A stretch of DNA of 64,000 nt, taken from the NCBI GenBank assembly GCA_937901965.1, contig CALGSW010000002.1:186001-250000 (forward strand). The letters are read 5' to 3'. The notes under the pieces were generated by a model. The model saw only the letters and a program-made list of their open reading frames with translations. It was not told the origin of the DNA and did not search any database. The stretch is from an uncultured Bacteroidota bacterium. GTDB taxonomy: Bacteria > Bacteroidota > Bacteroidia > Bacteroidales > UBA932. A program made the position numbers and the translations under genes. This document shows, piece by piece, positions 17,506-26,619 of this stretch; positions within the stretch are counted from its first letter, which is position 1; every line of letters starts with the position of its first letter.

Positions 17506-17726
17506 TGGTCGCTGTGGCGGAGACTCCTTTGTTATAGCCTGTATGTATTGCTCCATCCACAAATAATCCGCTTCACTTCAGGAGTTTTTCCTCCTCGCTC
17601 TCTTCGTTCGCTGTGGCGGAGACTCCTTCAGTTTTGCGGACTTCTTTGTGGAAAAGATGGAGGAATACATACTATACTGGCTGAAGGAGTGACATCCGCC
17701 GCAGCAAACGATGAGTTGAAAAAACC
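17506..17726. repeat. Nested hairpin repeat, inverted relative of the 10.5-kb element
   Basis: A full core (about 17585-17639, containing CTCTTCGTTCGCTGTGGCGG) has the opposite orientation to the cores at 10.5 kb. It is flanked by arms CCACAAATAATCCGC and GCGGACTTCTTTGTGG. Outside these are further arms that pair loosely (17536-17560 against 17641-17680). A partial core (17507-17533) and an inverted degenerate core (17680-17715) complete the nested structure. It begins 9 bp after the stop of the 1149-residue gene. Confidence 0.8.
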
Positions 17727-17727
17727 G

Positions 17728-17857
17728 GCGTGGGTGGGACGAACCTCCACGGAGCTCATTTTAAGCGAATTGCAAAACATAAATTACTGATATTCAAAGA
17801 GTTGAGTTTTCAAACGCCTTGAAATCCAACCCCATAGACGTTCGTCCCACCCACGCC
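17728..17857 (+). repeat. Inverted-repeat module A alone, copy 2
   Basis: A 130-bp element with GGCGTGGGTGGGACGAACC at its left end and the reverse complement at its right end (TTCGTCCCACCCACGCC). The AT-rich centre matches the 27.7-kb copy closely. Unlike other copies it is not followed by the middle module and the 37-bp palindrome. Confidence 0.85.
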
Positions 17858-17894
17858 TGTGGGCTCTAATCGCTCGCCCACAACTGTTTGCCTA

Positions 17895-18770
17895 TTATTT
17901 TAACAACGAATTGAGCTCATCCTGGATTTTGCGGAGCTTGGATAGGGGGAGCATTAGTTCATCAAGGATTTGTGGATTTTCCTGAAGCTGGCGGCAGATA
18001 ACGATGCCGCGTTCCATGAGGAGCTCTTTCTGGGCACGGGTGATGGTGGAGAGGGCGGTGATTGGAAAGATGCCTTCGCGGTCGATTATCTCACGCAGGC
18101 TGCCGCCCTTGGGATAGTCCCAGCTTAAAAGTTTTAATCCGGCGTATTCACCGTAGGCGATGGCGTCGGCAGAGAAACGGGTGTTTGTTGCAACTCCGGC
18201 TGAGAAGGTGTAGTTGTCAAATTCCGGAAATTTTTTTCTGTAACTGAAGATGTCTTCCATCCTGGAGTGGACGTAAAGTGATACCTGAACGCCCGCGTTT
18301 TTGCCGTTTGTCTGATAGTATTTACACTCAACAATATGCTGGTGGAGTTTTCCCTTTTTGTCTTTGTGAGTTGCTACCACATCAACTTCATGAGTGAGAG
18401 CGTTACCCTGAAGCGTCTGAGCCACCTCAACCATTTCGTAACCGAGAATTTTATATATCTGTCCCATAAAGTGTTCAAACGGGTGTCCTGTTGGTCCCAG
18501 CTCCATCATTGCACTTTTAAGTCTGTATCTGGCTGCACTTCCGTTTTTTCTTTTATTGAGAAGTGCAAAGGCTTTTTTATATATTGAGCGAGTTGTAAGC
18601 TGAAGGTTACTCTGTTTGTTTACCTCTTCAATCCACTGAGTTATCTCCTCAAGAATATCTTCAACAATCTGCGGATCTGATCCGGAGCGAAGGAGGGATC
18701 CTCTGATTTTTTCTGCAGAAAAGGGCTCCATTTCGCCGGAGGCTTTACGTACGAGTATATCTTTTACCAT
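17895..18770 (-). CDS. ATP-cone domain fused to Mrr-like PD-(D/E)XK nuclease
   Basis: 291 residues. Residues 1-90 form an ATP-cone, the nucleotide-sensing module best known from ribonucleotide reductases and NrdR: ILVRKASGEMEPFSAEKI followed by a helical bundle ending in KRKNGSAARYRLKSA. Residues 95-200 form a restriction-endonuclease-like fold. The catalytic pattern is Asp130 in HEVDVVA, then Glu148-Cys-Lys150 in HIVECKYYQ, the E-x-K of Mrr-type nucleases. The C-terminal 90 residues are helical. A nuclease gated by ATP/dATP level is a reasonable inference, possibly in DNA repair or phage defence. There is no methylase or specificity partner next to it. The gene is transcribed away from the kelch-like regulator. 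Confidence 0.85.
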   Translation of the reverse strand: MVKDILVRKASGEMEPFSAEKIRGSLLRSGSDPQIVEDILEEITQWIEEVNKQSNLQLTTRSIYKKAFALLNKRKNGSAARYRLKSAMMELGPTGHPFEHFMGQIYKILGYEMVEVAQTLQGNALTHEVDVVATHKDKKGKLHQHIVECKYYQTNGKNAGVQVSLYVHSRMEDIFSYRKKFPEFDNYTFSAGVATNTRFSADAIAYGEYAGLKLLSWDYPKGGSLREIIDREGIFPITALSTITRAQKELLMERGIVICRQLQENPQILDELMLPLSKLRKIQDELNSLLK

Positions 18771-18820
18771 AGAACAGGTTTTTTTGTTGATTTTATAAAT
18801 ATTGATGCTAATTTAATGAA

Positions 18821-18856
18821 AAAACCGGGCAGTCGGTGTGACTGTCCGGTTTTCGC
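18821..18856. other. Stable hairpin between two divergent genes
   Basis: AAAACCGGGCAGTC pairs with GACTGTCCGGTTTT around a 5-nt loop, a 14-bp stem with one G-U pair. It resembles an intrinsic terminator, yet it lies upstream of both flanking genes. Possible roles are attenuation of the minus-strand nuclease gene's leader, or insulation between the two promoters. Confidence 0.6.
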
Positions 18857-18940
18857 GAATGAGTTTTTCATAGTAGAGAACTAACCCCTTAATTACTTAA
18901 ACTAGATTATTCATTCCTTAAGCGTAATCAAAAATAGGAT

Positions 18941-18994
18941 AAAATAGGGGAGATATGATAAAAATTAGTGCTTACCCTATCCTTCCCCTATTTT
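18941..18994. promoter_or_regulatory. Inverted repeat overlapping a promoter, possible operator
   Basis: A perfect 10-bp inverted repeat, AAAATAGGGG (18941-18950) and CCCCTATTTT (18985-18994), flanks 34 bp. Its right arm overlaps the -33 element of the promoter at 18992-19022. A related half-site (AAAATAGGAT) lies just left of it. The layout suits a dimeric repressor or activator, but the factor is unknown. Confidence 0.5.
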
Positions 18995-19022
18995 GAGCAT
19001 TAAATAATTATTTATATATTTG
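18992..19022 (+). promoter_or_regulatory. Consensus Bacteroidota promoter
   Basis: TTTG (18992-18995), a 19-bp spacer and TATATTTG (19015-19022) match the published Bacteroidota primary-sigma consensus exactly. Transcription would begin within about 10 nt of the GTG at 19039, giving a very short leader. Confidence 0.7.
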
Positions 19023-19038
19023 AGTAAAATCACTGATT

Positions 19039-20394
19039 GTGAAATATAAACGGATTCTATTGCTATTATTGGGTTTACTGATATTTGCAACCTCACTTCG
19101 GGCGCAGAATCCGGTTTTTACCATAAGGGAAAATAACTTCCCTTTTGCCTTCAGAGATCAATATTTTGTCCTTACGCCTGACACTCTTTACATTTCAAAT
19201 GACGGAATTCTCTGGGATGCAGAAGAGAATACTTTTGGGTTACGACAGATGCAACTCTCCTCTGTTGAGGACCACTCAGCAGGATATGTTTTTCATGAAT
19301 CAGGAGGGAAAATTATAACATACAATGGTACACGTTTCTCTGTTCAGCATAATTCTGTTGAATTCAGAAATCAATATGGAGGATTACCATTTATGCACAA
19401 TAAGAGTCCGCATATATTCGGAGGTTACGGGCTTTTTACCCATAAAAATATAATATCGGCATATGATAAGCTGCAGCTTGACTGGGTAAAGGTACAGGTT
19501 AAGACCCCAATAAATTCATTGCCTCAACCCAGATTCAATTTATGCGGAGGTCTGTCCGGAGAGGATCTCTATATAGGACTGGGAGTGGGGATAGATGAGA
19601 ATAGGGAGAATTCAGAGAGCCACCAGATTCAACTCAGTGATTTCTGGCGTTTCAGCTTTATTACAAAGGAGTGGCATTTGCTGGGAACCATAAAAAAGAG
19701 TATTGATTTAAGGAGATACTTTAGAATCAACAATTATAAAGAGGGTGCCCTGCTGCTGGGGCTTACTGATGCATACTATCTGGACATGAGGGGTAACAGG
19801 ATGTACAGATACACCTCTGTGGATGGCTCTATGCTTGCAGAGACATCAAAAAATTTATCTGTGCCAGGTTCAATTGCCTACAATAGCAATACAGATAAGT
19901 TTATTGTGCTGATTATTAAAGATGACGGATACAGAATGCCGCTTGTTGTTAATGCCGATAGGTTGCTTGGGGATAGTATTGAAGAGAGCAAACTTTATGA
20001 GACACCTTTTCCCTACAGGATTGTAATTACCATTGCATTTGTAATGATTACCGCGATACTTCTTATTTACTACAGATGGGGAAGAAGAAAAGTGGTAAAG
20101 AGTCACCTCCAGAAAATATCGGAAACAATGCCTCAGATTGAAGAGATCCTTACAACAGAAGAGTTCAGCATACTCAGAATGATTTTGAATAGTCATCCTC
20201 AGCCGGTTCAGTTTCTGGATCTTATGTCAATTTTTGATCCTAAAATGAGCTATGAGTCTCATAAAAAGAGGCTTCGCAGCACGCTGCTCTCAATTGACGA
20301 GAAATTAAAAAAACACCTGCATACTAATGCAGATGTTTTTGATATTGCCCGCTCTAAAGAGGACAGACGAAACAAGGAGATTAAATTTCTTTAA
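19039..20394 (+). CDS. Membrane-anchored protein with kelch-like ectodomain and cytoplasmic helical domain
   Basis: 451 residues, GTG start. A signal peptide (ILLLLLGLLIFATSLRAQ) leads to an ectodomain of about 300 residues with beta-propeller character, including kelch-like pieces such as PRFNLCGGLSGEDLYIGLGV and FWRFSFITKEWHLLG. A single TM helix follows near 330-350 (VITIAFVMITAILLIYYRW). The cytoplasmic tail of about 100 residues is helical and basic, with EEFSILRMILNS and YESHKKRLRSTLLSIDEKL, and could be a winged-helix or dimerisation domain. The order resembles Bacteroidota one-component membrane regulators that couple an outside propeller to an inner effector, but I do not recognise a named family. 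It converges with ahcY, and the two genes share a perfect hairpin at their 3' ends. Confidence 0.7.
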   Translation: MKYKRILLLLLGLLIFATSLRAQNPVFTIRENNFPFAFRDQYFVLTPDTLYISNDGILWDAEENTFGLRQMQLSSVEDHSAGYVFHESGGKIITYNGTRFSVQHNSVEFRNQYGGLPFMHNKSPHIFGGYGLFTHKNIISAYDKLQLDWVKVQVKTPINSLPQPRFNLCGGLSGEDLYIGLGVGIDENRENSESHQIQLSDFWRFSFITKEWHLLGTIKKSIDLRRYFRINNYKEGALLLGLTDAYYLDMRGNRMYRYTSVDGSMLAETSKNLSVPGSIAYNSNTDKFIVLIIKDDGYRMPLVVNADRLLGDSIEESKLYETPFPYRIVITIAFVMITAILLIYYRWGRRKVVKSHLQKISETMPQIEEILTTEEFSILRMILNSHPQPVQFLDLMSIFDPKMSYESHKKRLRSTLLSIDEKLKKHLHTNADVFDIARSKEDRRNKEIKFL

Positions 20395-20399
20395 TCTCC
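20376..20399. terminator. Perfect hairpin between convergent genes
   Basis: GGAGATTAAA and TTTAATCTCC form a perfect 10-bp stem around TTTC, spanning the stop codon of the kelch-like gene and lying 14 bp from the ahcY stop. There is no long T-run, so termination activity is uncertain. Confidence 0.45.
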
Positions 20400-20412
20400 C
20401 GTTAATCAAGGA

Positions 20413-21816
20413 TTAGTACCTGTAGTGCTCAGGTTTATAAGGCCCTTCAGCAGGAACGCCGATATATTCAGCCTGCTCAGGAGTCAGTTTGGTCAGCTTA
20501 ACACCTAGTTGCTCAAGGTGCAGTCTTGCAACCTCTTCGTCAAGGTGTTTAGGGAGTCTGTAAACACCAAGCTCATATTTCTTAACCCAAAGCTCAATCT
20601 GTGCAAGAGTCTGATTTGTAAATGAGTTACTCATTACGAATGATGGGTGACCGGTAGCACAGCCAAGGTTAACCAGTCTGCCTTGCGCCAGAAGGAAAAT
20701 TGCATGACCGTCCGGGAAGGTATATTTATCCACCTGTGGTTTGATGTTCAGCCTTACGATTCCGGGCCAGCTCTCAAGACGTGCAACCTGAATCTCATCG
20801 TCAAAGTGACCTATGTTGCAGACAATTGCCTGATCCTTCATCGCAGCCATGTGCTCTGCAGTGATGATATCCTTGTTACCGGTAGTGGTAACATAGATAT
20901 TGCCCTCTTCAAGAGTGTCTTCAATGGTCTTAACCTCGAATCCCTCCATAGCAGCCTGAAGTGCACATATCGGGTCAATTTCGGTAACAATTACCCTTGC
21001 ACCATAACCCCTCATTGAGCGTGCACAACCCTTACCCACATCACCATATCCGCAAACAACCACAACTTTACCTGCAATCATTACATCAGTCGCTCTCTTA
21101 ATACCGTCTGCCAGCGACTCACGGCAGCCGTAAAGATTGTCAAACTTGGATTTGGTAACGGAGTCATTAACGTTAAAGGCAGGAAACAACAGTTTGCCCT
21201 GCTCAATCATTTGATAGAGCCTGTGAACACCTGTAGTTGTCTCTTCAGAAACACCGCGGATTTCAGGAACAATTTTGCCCCAGCGGTCTGGAGTATCTGC
21301 AAGAATCTTCTTCAAAATCTTATAGAGCTCCCTCTCATCCTGAGTATCTGCTTTAGTATCAAGTACCGATGCATTTTTTTCAGCCTCATACCCTTTGTGA
21401 ATCATTATAGTGGCATCGCCGCCATCATCAACAATAAGGTTTGGACCCAGTCCGTTTCCAAAATCCAGTGCCCTCTCCGTGCACCACCAGTACTCCTCAA
21501 GAGTTTCACCCTTCCACGCAAATACAGGAGTTCCTGCCTCAGCTATGGCAGCGGCAGCATGATCCTGAGTGGAGTAGATGTTACAGCTGCACCAGCGAAC
21601 ATCAGCACCAAGCTCCTTAAGTGTCTCAATAAGGACAGCAGTCTGAATTGTCATATGGAGTGAACCCATAACCCTCGCCCCCGCAAGAGGTTTTGAAGGG
21701 CCGAATTTTTTCCTTACGGACATTAGTCCCGGCATCTCCATTTCTGCTATCTCAATCTCTTTTCTGCCAAACTCCGCAAGGGATATATCGGCAACTTTGT
21801 ACTCTTTTGCTCTCAT
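20413..21816 (-). CDS. ahcY: Adenosylhomocysteinase
   Basis: 467 residues, the long bacterial form with the usual insert. It splits S-adenosylhomocysteine into adenosine and homocysteine, relieving product inhibition of methyltransferases. Signatures are SLHMTIQTAVLIETL, the NAD-binding CGYGDVGKGCARSMRG region, the catalytic FNVNDSVTKSKFDN, and the C-terminal KPEHYRY tail that reaches into the neighbouring NAD site. It is the last gene of the metH-metF-ahcY operon (29 bp after metF), so the operon covers homocysteine release, methyl supply and remethylation. Confidence 0.98.
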   Translation of the reverse strand: MRAKEYKVADISLAEFGRKEIEIAEMEMPGLMSVRKKFGPSKPLAGARVMGSLHMTIQTAVLIETLKELGADVRWCSCNIYSTQDHAAAAIAEAGTPVFAWKGETLEEYWWCTERALDFGNGLGPNLIVDDGGDATIMIHKGYEAEKNASVLDTKADTQDERELYKILKKILADTPDRWGKIVPEIRGVSEETTTGVHRLYQMIEQGKLLFPAFNVNDSVTKSKFDNLYGCRESLADGIKRATDVMIAGKVVVVCGYGDVGKGCARSMRGYGARVIVTEIDPICALQAAMEGFEVKTIEDTLEEGNIYVTTTGNKDIITAEHMAAMKDQAIVCNIGHFDDEIQVARLESWPGIVRLNIKPQVDKYTFPDGHAIFLLAQGRLVNLGCATGHPSFVMSNSFTNQTLAQIELWVKKYELGVYRLPKHLDEEVARLHLEQLGVKLTKLTPEQAEYIGVPAEGPYKPEHYRY

Positions 21817-21845
21817 TTTTTATTTTAATTGTTTAATTGCTTATT

Positions 21846-22799
21846 CTAGAAAGAGGCTTTGACGATTCTTGCTACGTTATCTGAACGCCCAAGTGTATAG
21901 TAATGAATACCCGGAACACCCTTTTTGATTAACTCTTTTGACTGCATCGTAGTCCACTCTATTCCCACTTCACGAGCCTCCTCATCTGTTTTGCACTTAA
22001 GTACAGCATTATAGAGGTCAGCAGGCAAATCAATATGGAAAGTCTGTGGCAGCAGCTTTATATCATTCAAGGCCGATATCGGTTTAATACCCGCAATTAT
22101 GGGAACGTCTATACCCGCTTTTCTACAGTTGTCGCGGAAACGGAAAAATGCAGCGTTATCAAAGAACATCTGAGTGGCAATATAGTGTGCCCCTGCATCT
22201 ACTTTGCTCTTAAGATTTTGAAGGTCAATCTCCATATTGGGTGCCTCAAAATGCTTCTCAGGATAACCGGCTACACCTATGCAGAACTTAGCAGGGGAGT
22301 TGCTCTCAACCCTTCCGTTCAGATACTCGCCACGCCCCATTGCGCTTATCTGCTCAACCAATGCTCCTGCATTTTCATTGCCCCCCTTTTCAGGGATGAA
22401 ACTTCGGCTTCCTTTAGGAGGGTCACCCCTGAGTGCAAAAACATCTTCAATACCCAGAAAGTTCATCTCAATAAGCGCATTTTCAGTCTCCTCACGGGTA
22501 AAACCACCACAAAGAATATGGGGAACCACCGTGATATTGTATTTGTATTTAACAGCTGCAGCCAGGGCAATAGTGCCCGGGCGTACGCGGGATGTTCTCT
22601 TCTCAAGGGTACCATCCGGATTCTCAATAAACTGAACCTCGTTTCTGTGCGAAGTAAAGTTTATATAGGCAGGCTCAAACTCAAGCAGACTCTCAATTGT
22701 GTTGTATACCCTCTCAATGCTGTGCCCCTTAAGCGGCGGCAGAAGCTCAAATGTGAAGAGGGGCCCCTTTGCCCTGTTTAATTTATCAATTACTGTCAT
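21846..22799 (-). CDS. metF: 5,10-methylenetetrahydrofolate reductase
   Basis: 317 residues. This FAD-dependent TIM-barrel enzyme supplies 5-methyl-THF to MetH. Family features are FTFELLPP at the N terminus with the catalytic Glu, the FAD-binding LRGDPP, the HYIATQMFFDN strand, and PIIAGIKPIS. Length and motifs are ordinary for the short bacterial type. It lies 27 bp after metH and 29 bp before ahcY on the same strand. Confidence 0.97.
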   Translation of the reverse strand: MTVIDKLNRAKGPLFTFELLPPLKGHSIERVYNTIESLLEFEPAYINFTSHRNEVQFIENPDGTLEKRTSRVRPGTIALAAAVKYKYNITVVPHILCGGFTREETENALIEMNFLGIEDVFALRGDPPKGSRSFIPEKGGNENAGALVEQISAMGRGEYLNGRVESNSPAKFCIGVAGYPEKHFEAPNMEIDLQNLKSKVDAGAHYIATQMFFDNAAFFRFRDNCRKAGIDVPIIAGIKPISALNDIKLLPQTFHIDLPADLYNAVLKCKTDEEAREVGIEWTTMQSKELIKKGVPGIHYYTLGRSDNVARIVKASF

Positions 22800-22826
22800 T
22801 ATTCAGATTTTGAATCTATTGGTTCT

Positions 22827-25800
22827 TTATAATAAATTTGGAGAGAGCCATGATGTGGCCTCTTTCACAGTCATACCTTTTCTGGCTGCATAATCATTCA
22901 GCTGATCCTCACCAATCTTGCCCACATTAAAGTAAGCAGACTGAGGATGGGCAAATACAAACGCACTCACAGAGGCAGCAGGCACCATTGTGTAGCTTTC
23001 AGTTAAAGATACACCAATTCTCTTATCGGCCTCAAGCAGTGCAAAAAGTTTTCCCTTCTCTGTATGCTCAGGACAGGCAGGATAGCCGGGAGCAGGGCGA
23101 ATTCCTTGAAATTCAGATTTAAACATCTGCTCCAGAGATATTTTCTCATCAGGAGCGAAGCCCCAGATTTCACCCCTCATTTTGTGGTGAATCCACTCCG
23201 CAGCAGCCTCTGCAAGGCGGTCGGCCAGTATCTTAATCATTATGATTGCGTAATCGTCATTCTGATACTTGACAAGAGCAGAATCGTCAAGTTTGGCGGT
23301 GACCACAAAGGCGCCCAGGTGATCCTGGGTGGCCTTGCGGCCGGCAGCGCCTCCGGCGCCGCCGGCCGCAAGGCCGTCGCTTCCGCCGGGAGCGATAAAA
23401 TCAGCAAGACACAAGTTATTGGCATCCTGCTTCTTCTCCTGATTTCTCAGGAAACAAAATTTCACTTTCTCATCATCGCCTGATTCAGTGCCCTTAAGAA
23501 CAACTACATCATCCCCGGAAGATTCAGCTGGAAATACACCGCACACTCCATGAACAGAAACCAGATGTTTGCTCTTCATCTCATGCAGATAGTGCAGGGC
23601 ATCTGCCATAAGCTTTTTAGCCTCCGGCCCCTTAACAGGATCCTCAAGGATGGCAGGGTATCGGCCACTCATCTTCCATGCAAAGAAGAAGAAGGTCCAG
23701 TCAATATATTCAATAACAGAATCTAAATCAATATTGTGCAGCTCCTGCAAACCCTTTCTAAGCGGGGCAGGGGAGAGGTAGCCGTCACTGATAAACCTGT
23801 TTTTTCTCGCCTCGGCAAGAGAAATGTAATCACCCCGTTTTACAGAAGCATTATGAAGATCACGAATCTCACGGTACTTATCTCCAATCTCATTTGCAAA
23901 CAATGCAGAAGAATCACCAAGAAGCGCAGACATTACACCCGCAGCCTTTGAAGCATCCTTAACATGCACAACCGAACCAGAGTACTTAGGAGCAATTTTC
24001 ACCGCAGCATGAACCTCGGAAGTTGTTGCCCCACCTATCAGAAGCGGCAGCCGAATCTCCCTGCGCTCCATCTCCTGTGCCACATTCACCATCTCCTCCA
24101 GCGAAGGGGTAATCAGACCACTCAGGCCGATGGCATCTGCACCCACCTCAATCGCCCTCTCAATTATTTTTTCAGCCGGCACCATAACTCCCAGGTCAAC
24201 AATCTCGTAATTATTGCATGAGAGAACCACCGCAACTATATTTTTTCCAATATCGTGAACATCACCCTTCACAGTGGCCAGCAGCAATTTACCCGCACTT
24301 CTTGACTCACCCTCGGCACTCTCCTCCTTGATAAAAGGCTCAAGCACTGCCACCGCCTTTTTCATCACCCTTGCACTCTTAACCACCTGAGGCAGAAACA
24401 TCTTCCCCGCCCCAAAGAGGTCACCCACCTCATTCATCCCGCCCATCAGCGGCCCCTCAATCACCTCTATTGTCCTTGGGAACAGCTCCCTGGCCTCAAG
24501 AATATCATCTTCAATTTGGTCATCAATACCCTTTATCAAAGCATGTCTAACCCTTTCAATAACAGGAAGGTCACGCCAGTCCGATTTTTTTGCACCCCCG
24601 TCAGCTCCAGCCTCATCCTTACTCATCTCAGCATATCTGAGAAGCCTTTCAGTTGCATCCTTGCGTCTGTTAAGTACTGCATCCTCCACAAGCTTTAGCA
24701 GATCCTCAGGAATCTCGCTGTAAACCTGAAGCATTCCCGGATTCACAATACCCATATCAAGACCAGCCTTTATTGCGTGGAACAAGAATACCGAATGCAT
24801 CGCCTCGCGGATTCTGTCCATCCCCCGGAATGAGAAAGAGAGATTACTTATACCCCCGCTCACCTTAGCATGCGGAAGATTCTCCTTAATCCATGAAACC
24901 GTTTTGATAAAGTCTACTGCATAGTTTGAGTGCTCCTCAATACCGGTGGCAATTGCCAGGACATTAGGGTCAAATATTATATCCTCGGCAGGAAATGAGA
25001 TCTTTTCAGTCAGAAGTTTATAGCTCCTCTCAGCCACCTCCTTGCGCCTCTCAAATGTATCGGCCTGCCCCCTCTCGTCAAACAGCATCACAACTGCCGA
25101 TGCCCCGTATCTCCTTATAAGGTTTGCTCTTTCCAGAAACAGCTCCTCGCCCTCCTTTAAACTTATAGAATTGACAACGCTCTTACCCTGAACACATTTG
25201 AGACCGCTCTCAAGCACCTCCCATCTTGACGAATCCAGCATCAGAGGCAGTCTTGAAATATCAGGCTCAGACATTATAAGATTCACAAACTTAACCATTG
25301 CCCTTTCAGAGTCAAGCATCGCCTCATCCATACAGATGTCAATCACCTGAGCACCGCCATCCACCTGCTCCCTTGCAACCGCAAGCGCCTCAGAATATTT
25401 CTCCTCCCTTATAAGACGGGCAAATTTCTTAGAGCCCGACACATTCGTCCGCTCACCCACGTTAATAAAATTGCTCTCCGGCCTGATCTCCAGCACCTCA
25501 AGGCCGCTGAGTTTTGTAACCCTGGGCAGCTCAGGAATAACTCTCGGAGAGTAACGGGCTGCAACCCTGGCAATTTCCCTTATATGGTCAGGAGTGGTAC
25601 CGCAGCAACCCCCTATGATGTTAATCCATCCACTCTTCACAAAATCCTCTGCAATAGAGGCCATGTAAGCAGCACTCTGGTTATAGCCGCCAAACTCGTT
25701 GGGAAGGCCGGCATTTGGGTGTGCCGACACAAAAAAAGGTGATTTCTCGCTCAGCTCCTTTACAAAAGGCCTCAGCTGTTCCGCCCCCAGCGCGCAATTC

Positions 25801-26582
25801 AAACCGGTACTCAAAAGCGGAAAATGGGAAATACTTACCAGAAACGCCTCAAGAGTCTGACCTGTAAGCGTGCGTCCGCTCGCGTCAGTTATAGTGCCGG
25901 ATACCATTACCGGCAAACGAATTTCCTTTTCCAGAAATACTTTGTCAATTCCAAACAGAGCCGCCTTTGCATTTAATGTATCAAAAACCGTCTCCACAAG
26001 CAAAATATCCACTCCGCCATCAATCAAACCCCTGGTTTGCTCCGCATAAGCCTCCGCCAGTTCATCAAACGACACCCCCCTTGATCCAGGATCATTCACA
26101 TCCGCCGACATTGAAGCCGTTCTGTTCGTCGGCCCAATTGAGCCCGCTACCAGCGCCACTGCGCTGCTGGCAGGTCCCGCCTCACCATCTCTCCCTGCCT
26201 CACCGGCGCGACCCGCCCGGCTCCCCATCTCATCCGCCACCTTTCGCGCCACCCTCGCCCCCTCAAAATTCAGCTCATACACCAGGTCCTCCATTCCGTA
26301 ATCGGCCATAGAGATAGCATTAGCATTAAAAGAATTCGTAGAGACAATATCAGCACCCGCCTCAAAATACTCCCGGTGAATATCAGCAATAATATCCGGC
26401 CTCGTAATAGAGAGCAAATCATTATTCCCCTTTAGCGACCGAGGATGGTCGGCAAAACGAGCCCCCCTGTAGTCACTCTCCTCAAGCCCCCTCCGCTGAA
26501 TCATCGTACCCATTGCACCATCCAGCACGAGGATTTTTTTTCTGATAATATCTAAAACAAAATTATATTTTGAAGCATCCAT
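22827..26582 (-). CDS. metH: Cobalamin-dependent methionine synthase
   Basis: 1251 residues with all four modules. The homocysteine-binding barrel (1-340) has zinc ligands Cys263 and Cys326/Cys327 in GGCCGTTP. The pterin-binding barrel (about 360-640) has NVGERTNVSGSKKF and the VDGGAQVIDICMDE strand. The cobalamin cap and Rossmann part (about 665-890) has the axial His776 in DVHDIGKN. The AdoMet reactivation domain (about 920-1251) has RPAPGYPACPEH. Two low-complexity Gly/Ala-rich inserts are odd: about 121-139 (GSRAGRAGEAGRDGEAG) inside the first barrel and about 1066-1084 in the reactivation domain. Both are encoded by locally GC-rich, repetitive DNA. An exact -7 box lies 38 bp upstream, which leaves no room for a riboswitch in the leader. 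Confidence 0.97.
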   Translation of the reverse strand: MDASKYNFVLDIIRKKILVLDGAMGTMIQRRGLEESDYRGARFADHPRSLKGNNDLLSITRPDIIADIHREYFEAGADIVSTNSFNANAISMADYGMEDLVYELNFEGARVARKVADEMGSRAGRAGEAGRDGEAGPASSAVALVAGSIGPTNRTASMSADVNDPGSRGVSFDELAEAYAEQTRGLIDGGVDILLVETVFDTLNAKAALFGIDKVFLEKEIRLPVMVSGTITDASGRTLTGQTLEAFLVSISHFPLLSTGLNCALGAEQLRPFVKELSEKSPFFVSAHPNAGLPNEFGGYNQSAAYMASIAEDFVKSGWINIIGGCCGTTPDHIREIARVAARYSPRVIPELPRVTKLSGLEVLEIRPESNFINVGERTNVSGSKKFARLIREEKYSEALAVAREQVDGGAQVIDICMDEAMLDSERAMVKFVNLIMSEPDISRLPLMLDSSRWEVLESGLKCVQGKSVVNSISLKEGEELFLERANLIRRYGASAVVMLFDERGQADTFERRKEVAERSYKLLTEKISFPAEDIIFDPNVLAIATGIEEHSNYAVDFIKTVSWIKENLPHAKVSGGISNLSFSFRGMDRIREAMHSVFLFHAIKAGLDMGIVNPGMLQVYSEIPEDLLKLVEDAVLNRRKDATERLLRYAEMSKDEAGADGGAKKSDWRDLPVIERVRHALIKGIDDQIEDDILEARELFPRTIEVIEGPLMGGMNEVGDLFGAGKMFLPQVVKSARVMKKAVAVLEPFIKEESAEGESRSAGKLLLATVKGDVHDIGKNIVAVVLSCNNYEIVDLGVMVPAEKIIERAIEVGADAIGLSGLITPSLEEMVNVAQEMERREIRLPLLIGGATTSEVHAAVKIAPKYSGSVVHVKDASKAAGVMSALLGDSSALFANEIGDKYREIRDLHNASVKRGDYISLAEARKNRFISDGYLSPAPLRKGLQELHNIDLDSVIEYIDWTFFFFAWKMSGRYPAILEDPVKGPEAKKLMADALHYLHEMKSKHLVSVHGVCGVFPAESSGDDVVVLKGTESGDDEKVKFCFLRNQEKKQDANNLCLADFIAPGGSDGLAAGGAGGAAGRKATQDHLGAFVVTAKLDDSALVKYQNDDYAIIMIKILADRLAEAAAEWIHHKMRGEIWGFAPDEKISLEQMFKSEFQGIRPAPGYPACPEHTEKGKLFALLEADKRIGVSLTESYTMVPAASVSAFVFAHPQSAYFNVGKIGEDQLNDYAARKGMTVKEATSWLSPNLL

Positions 26583-26619
26583 GATATTCTGCCAAATAAT
26601 GAATAATAAAAGCGAATTG

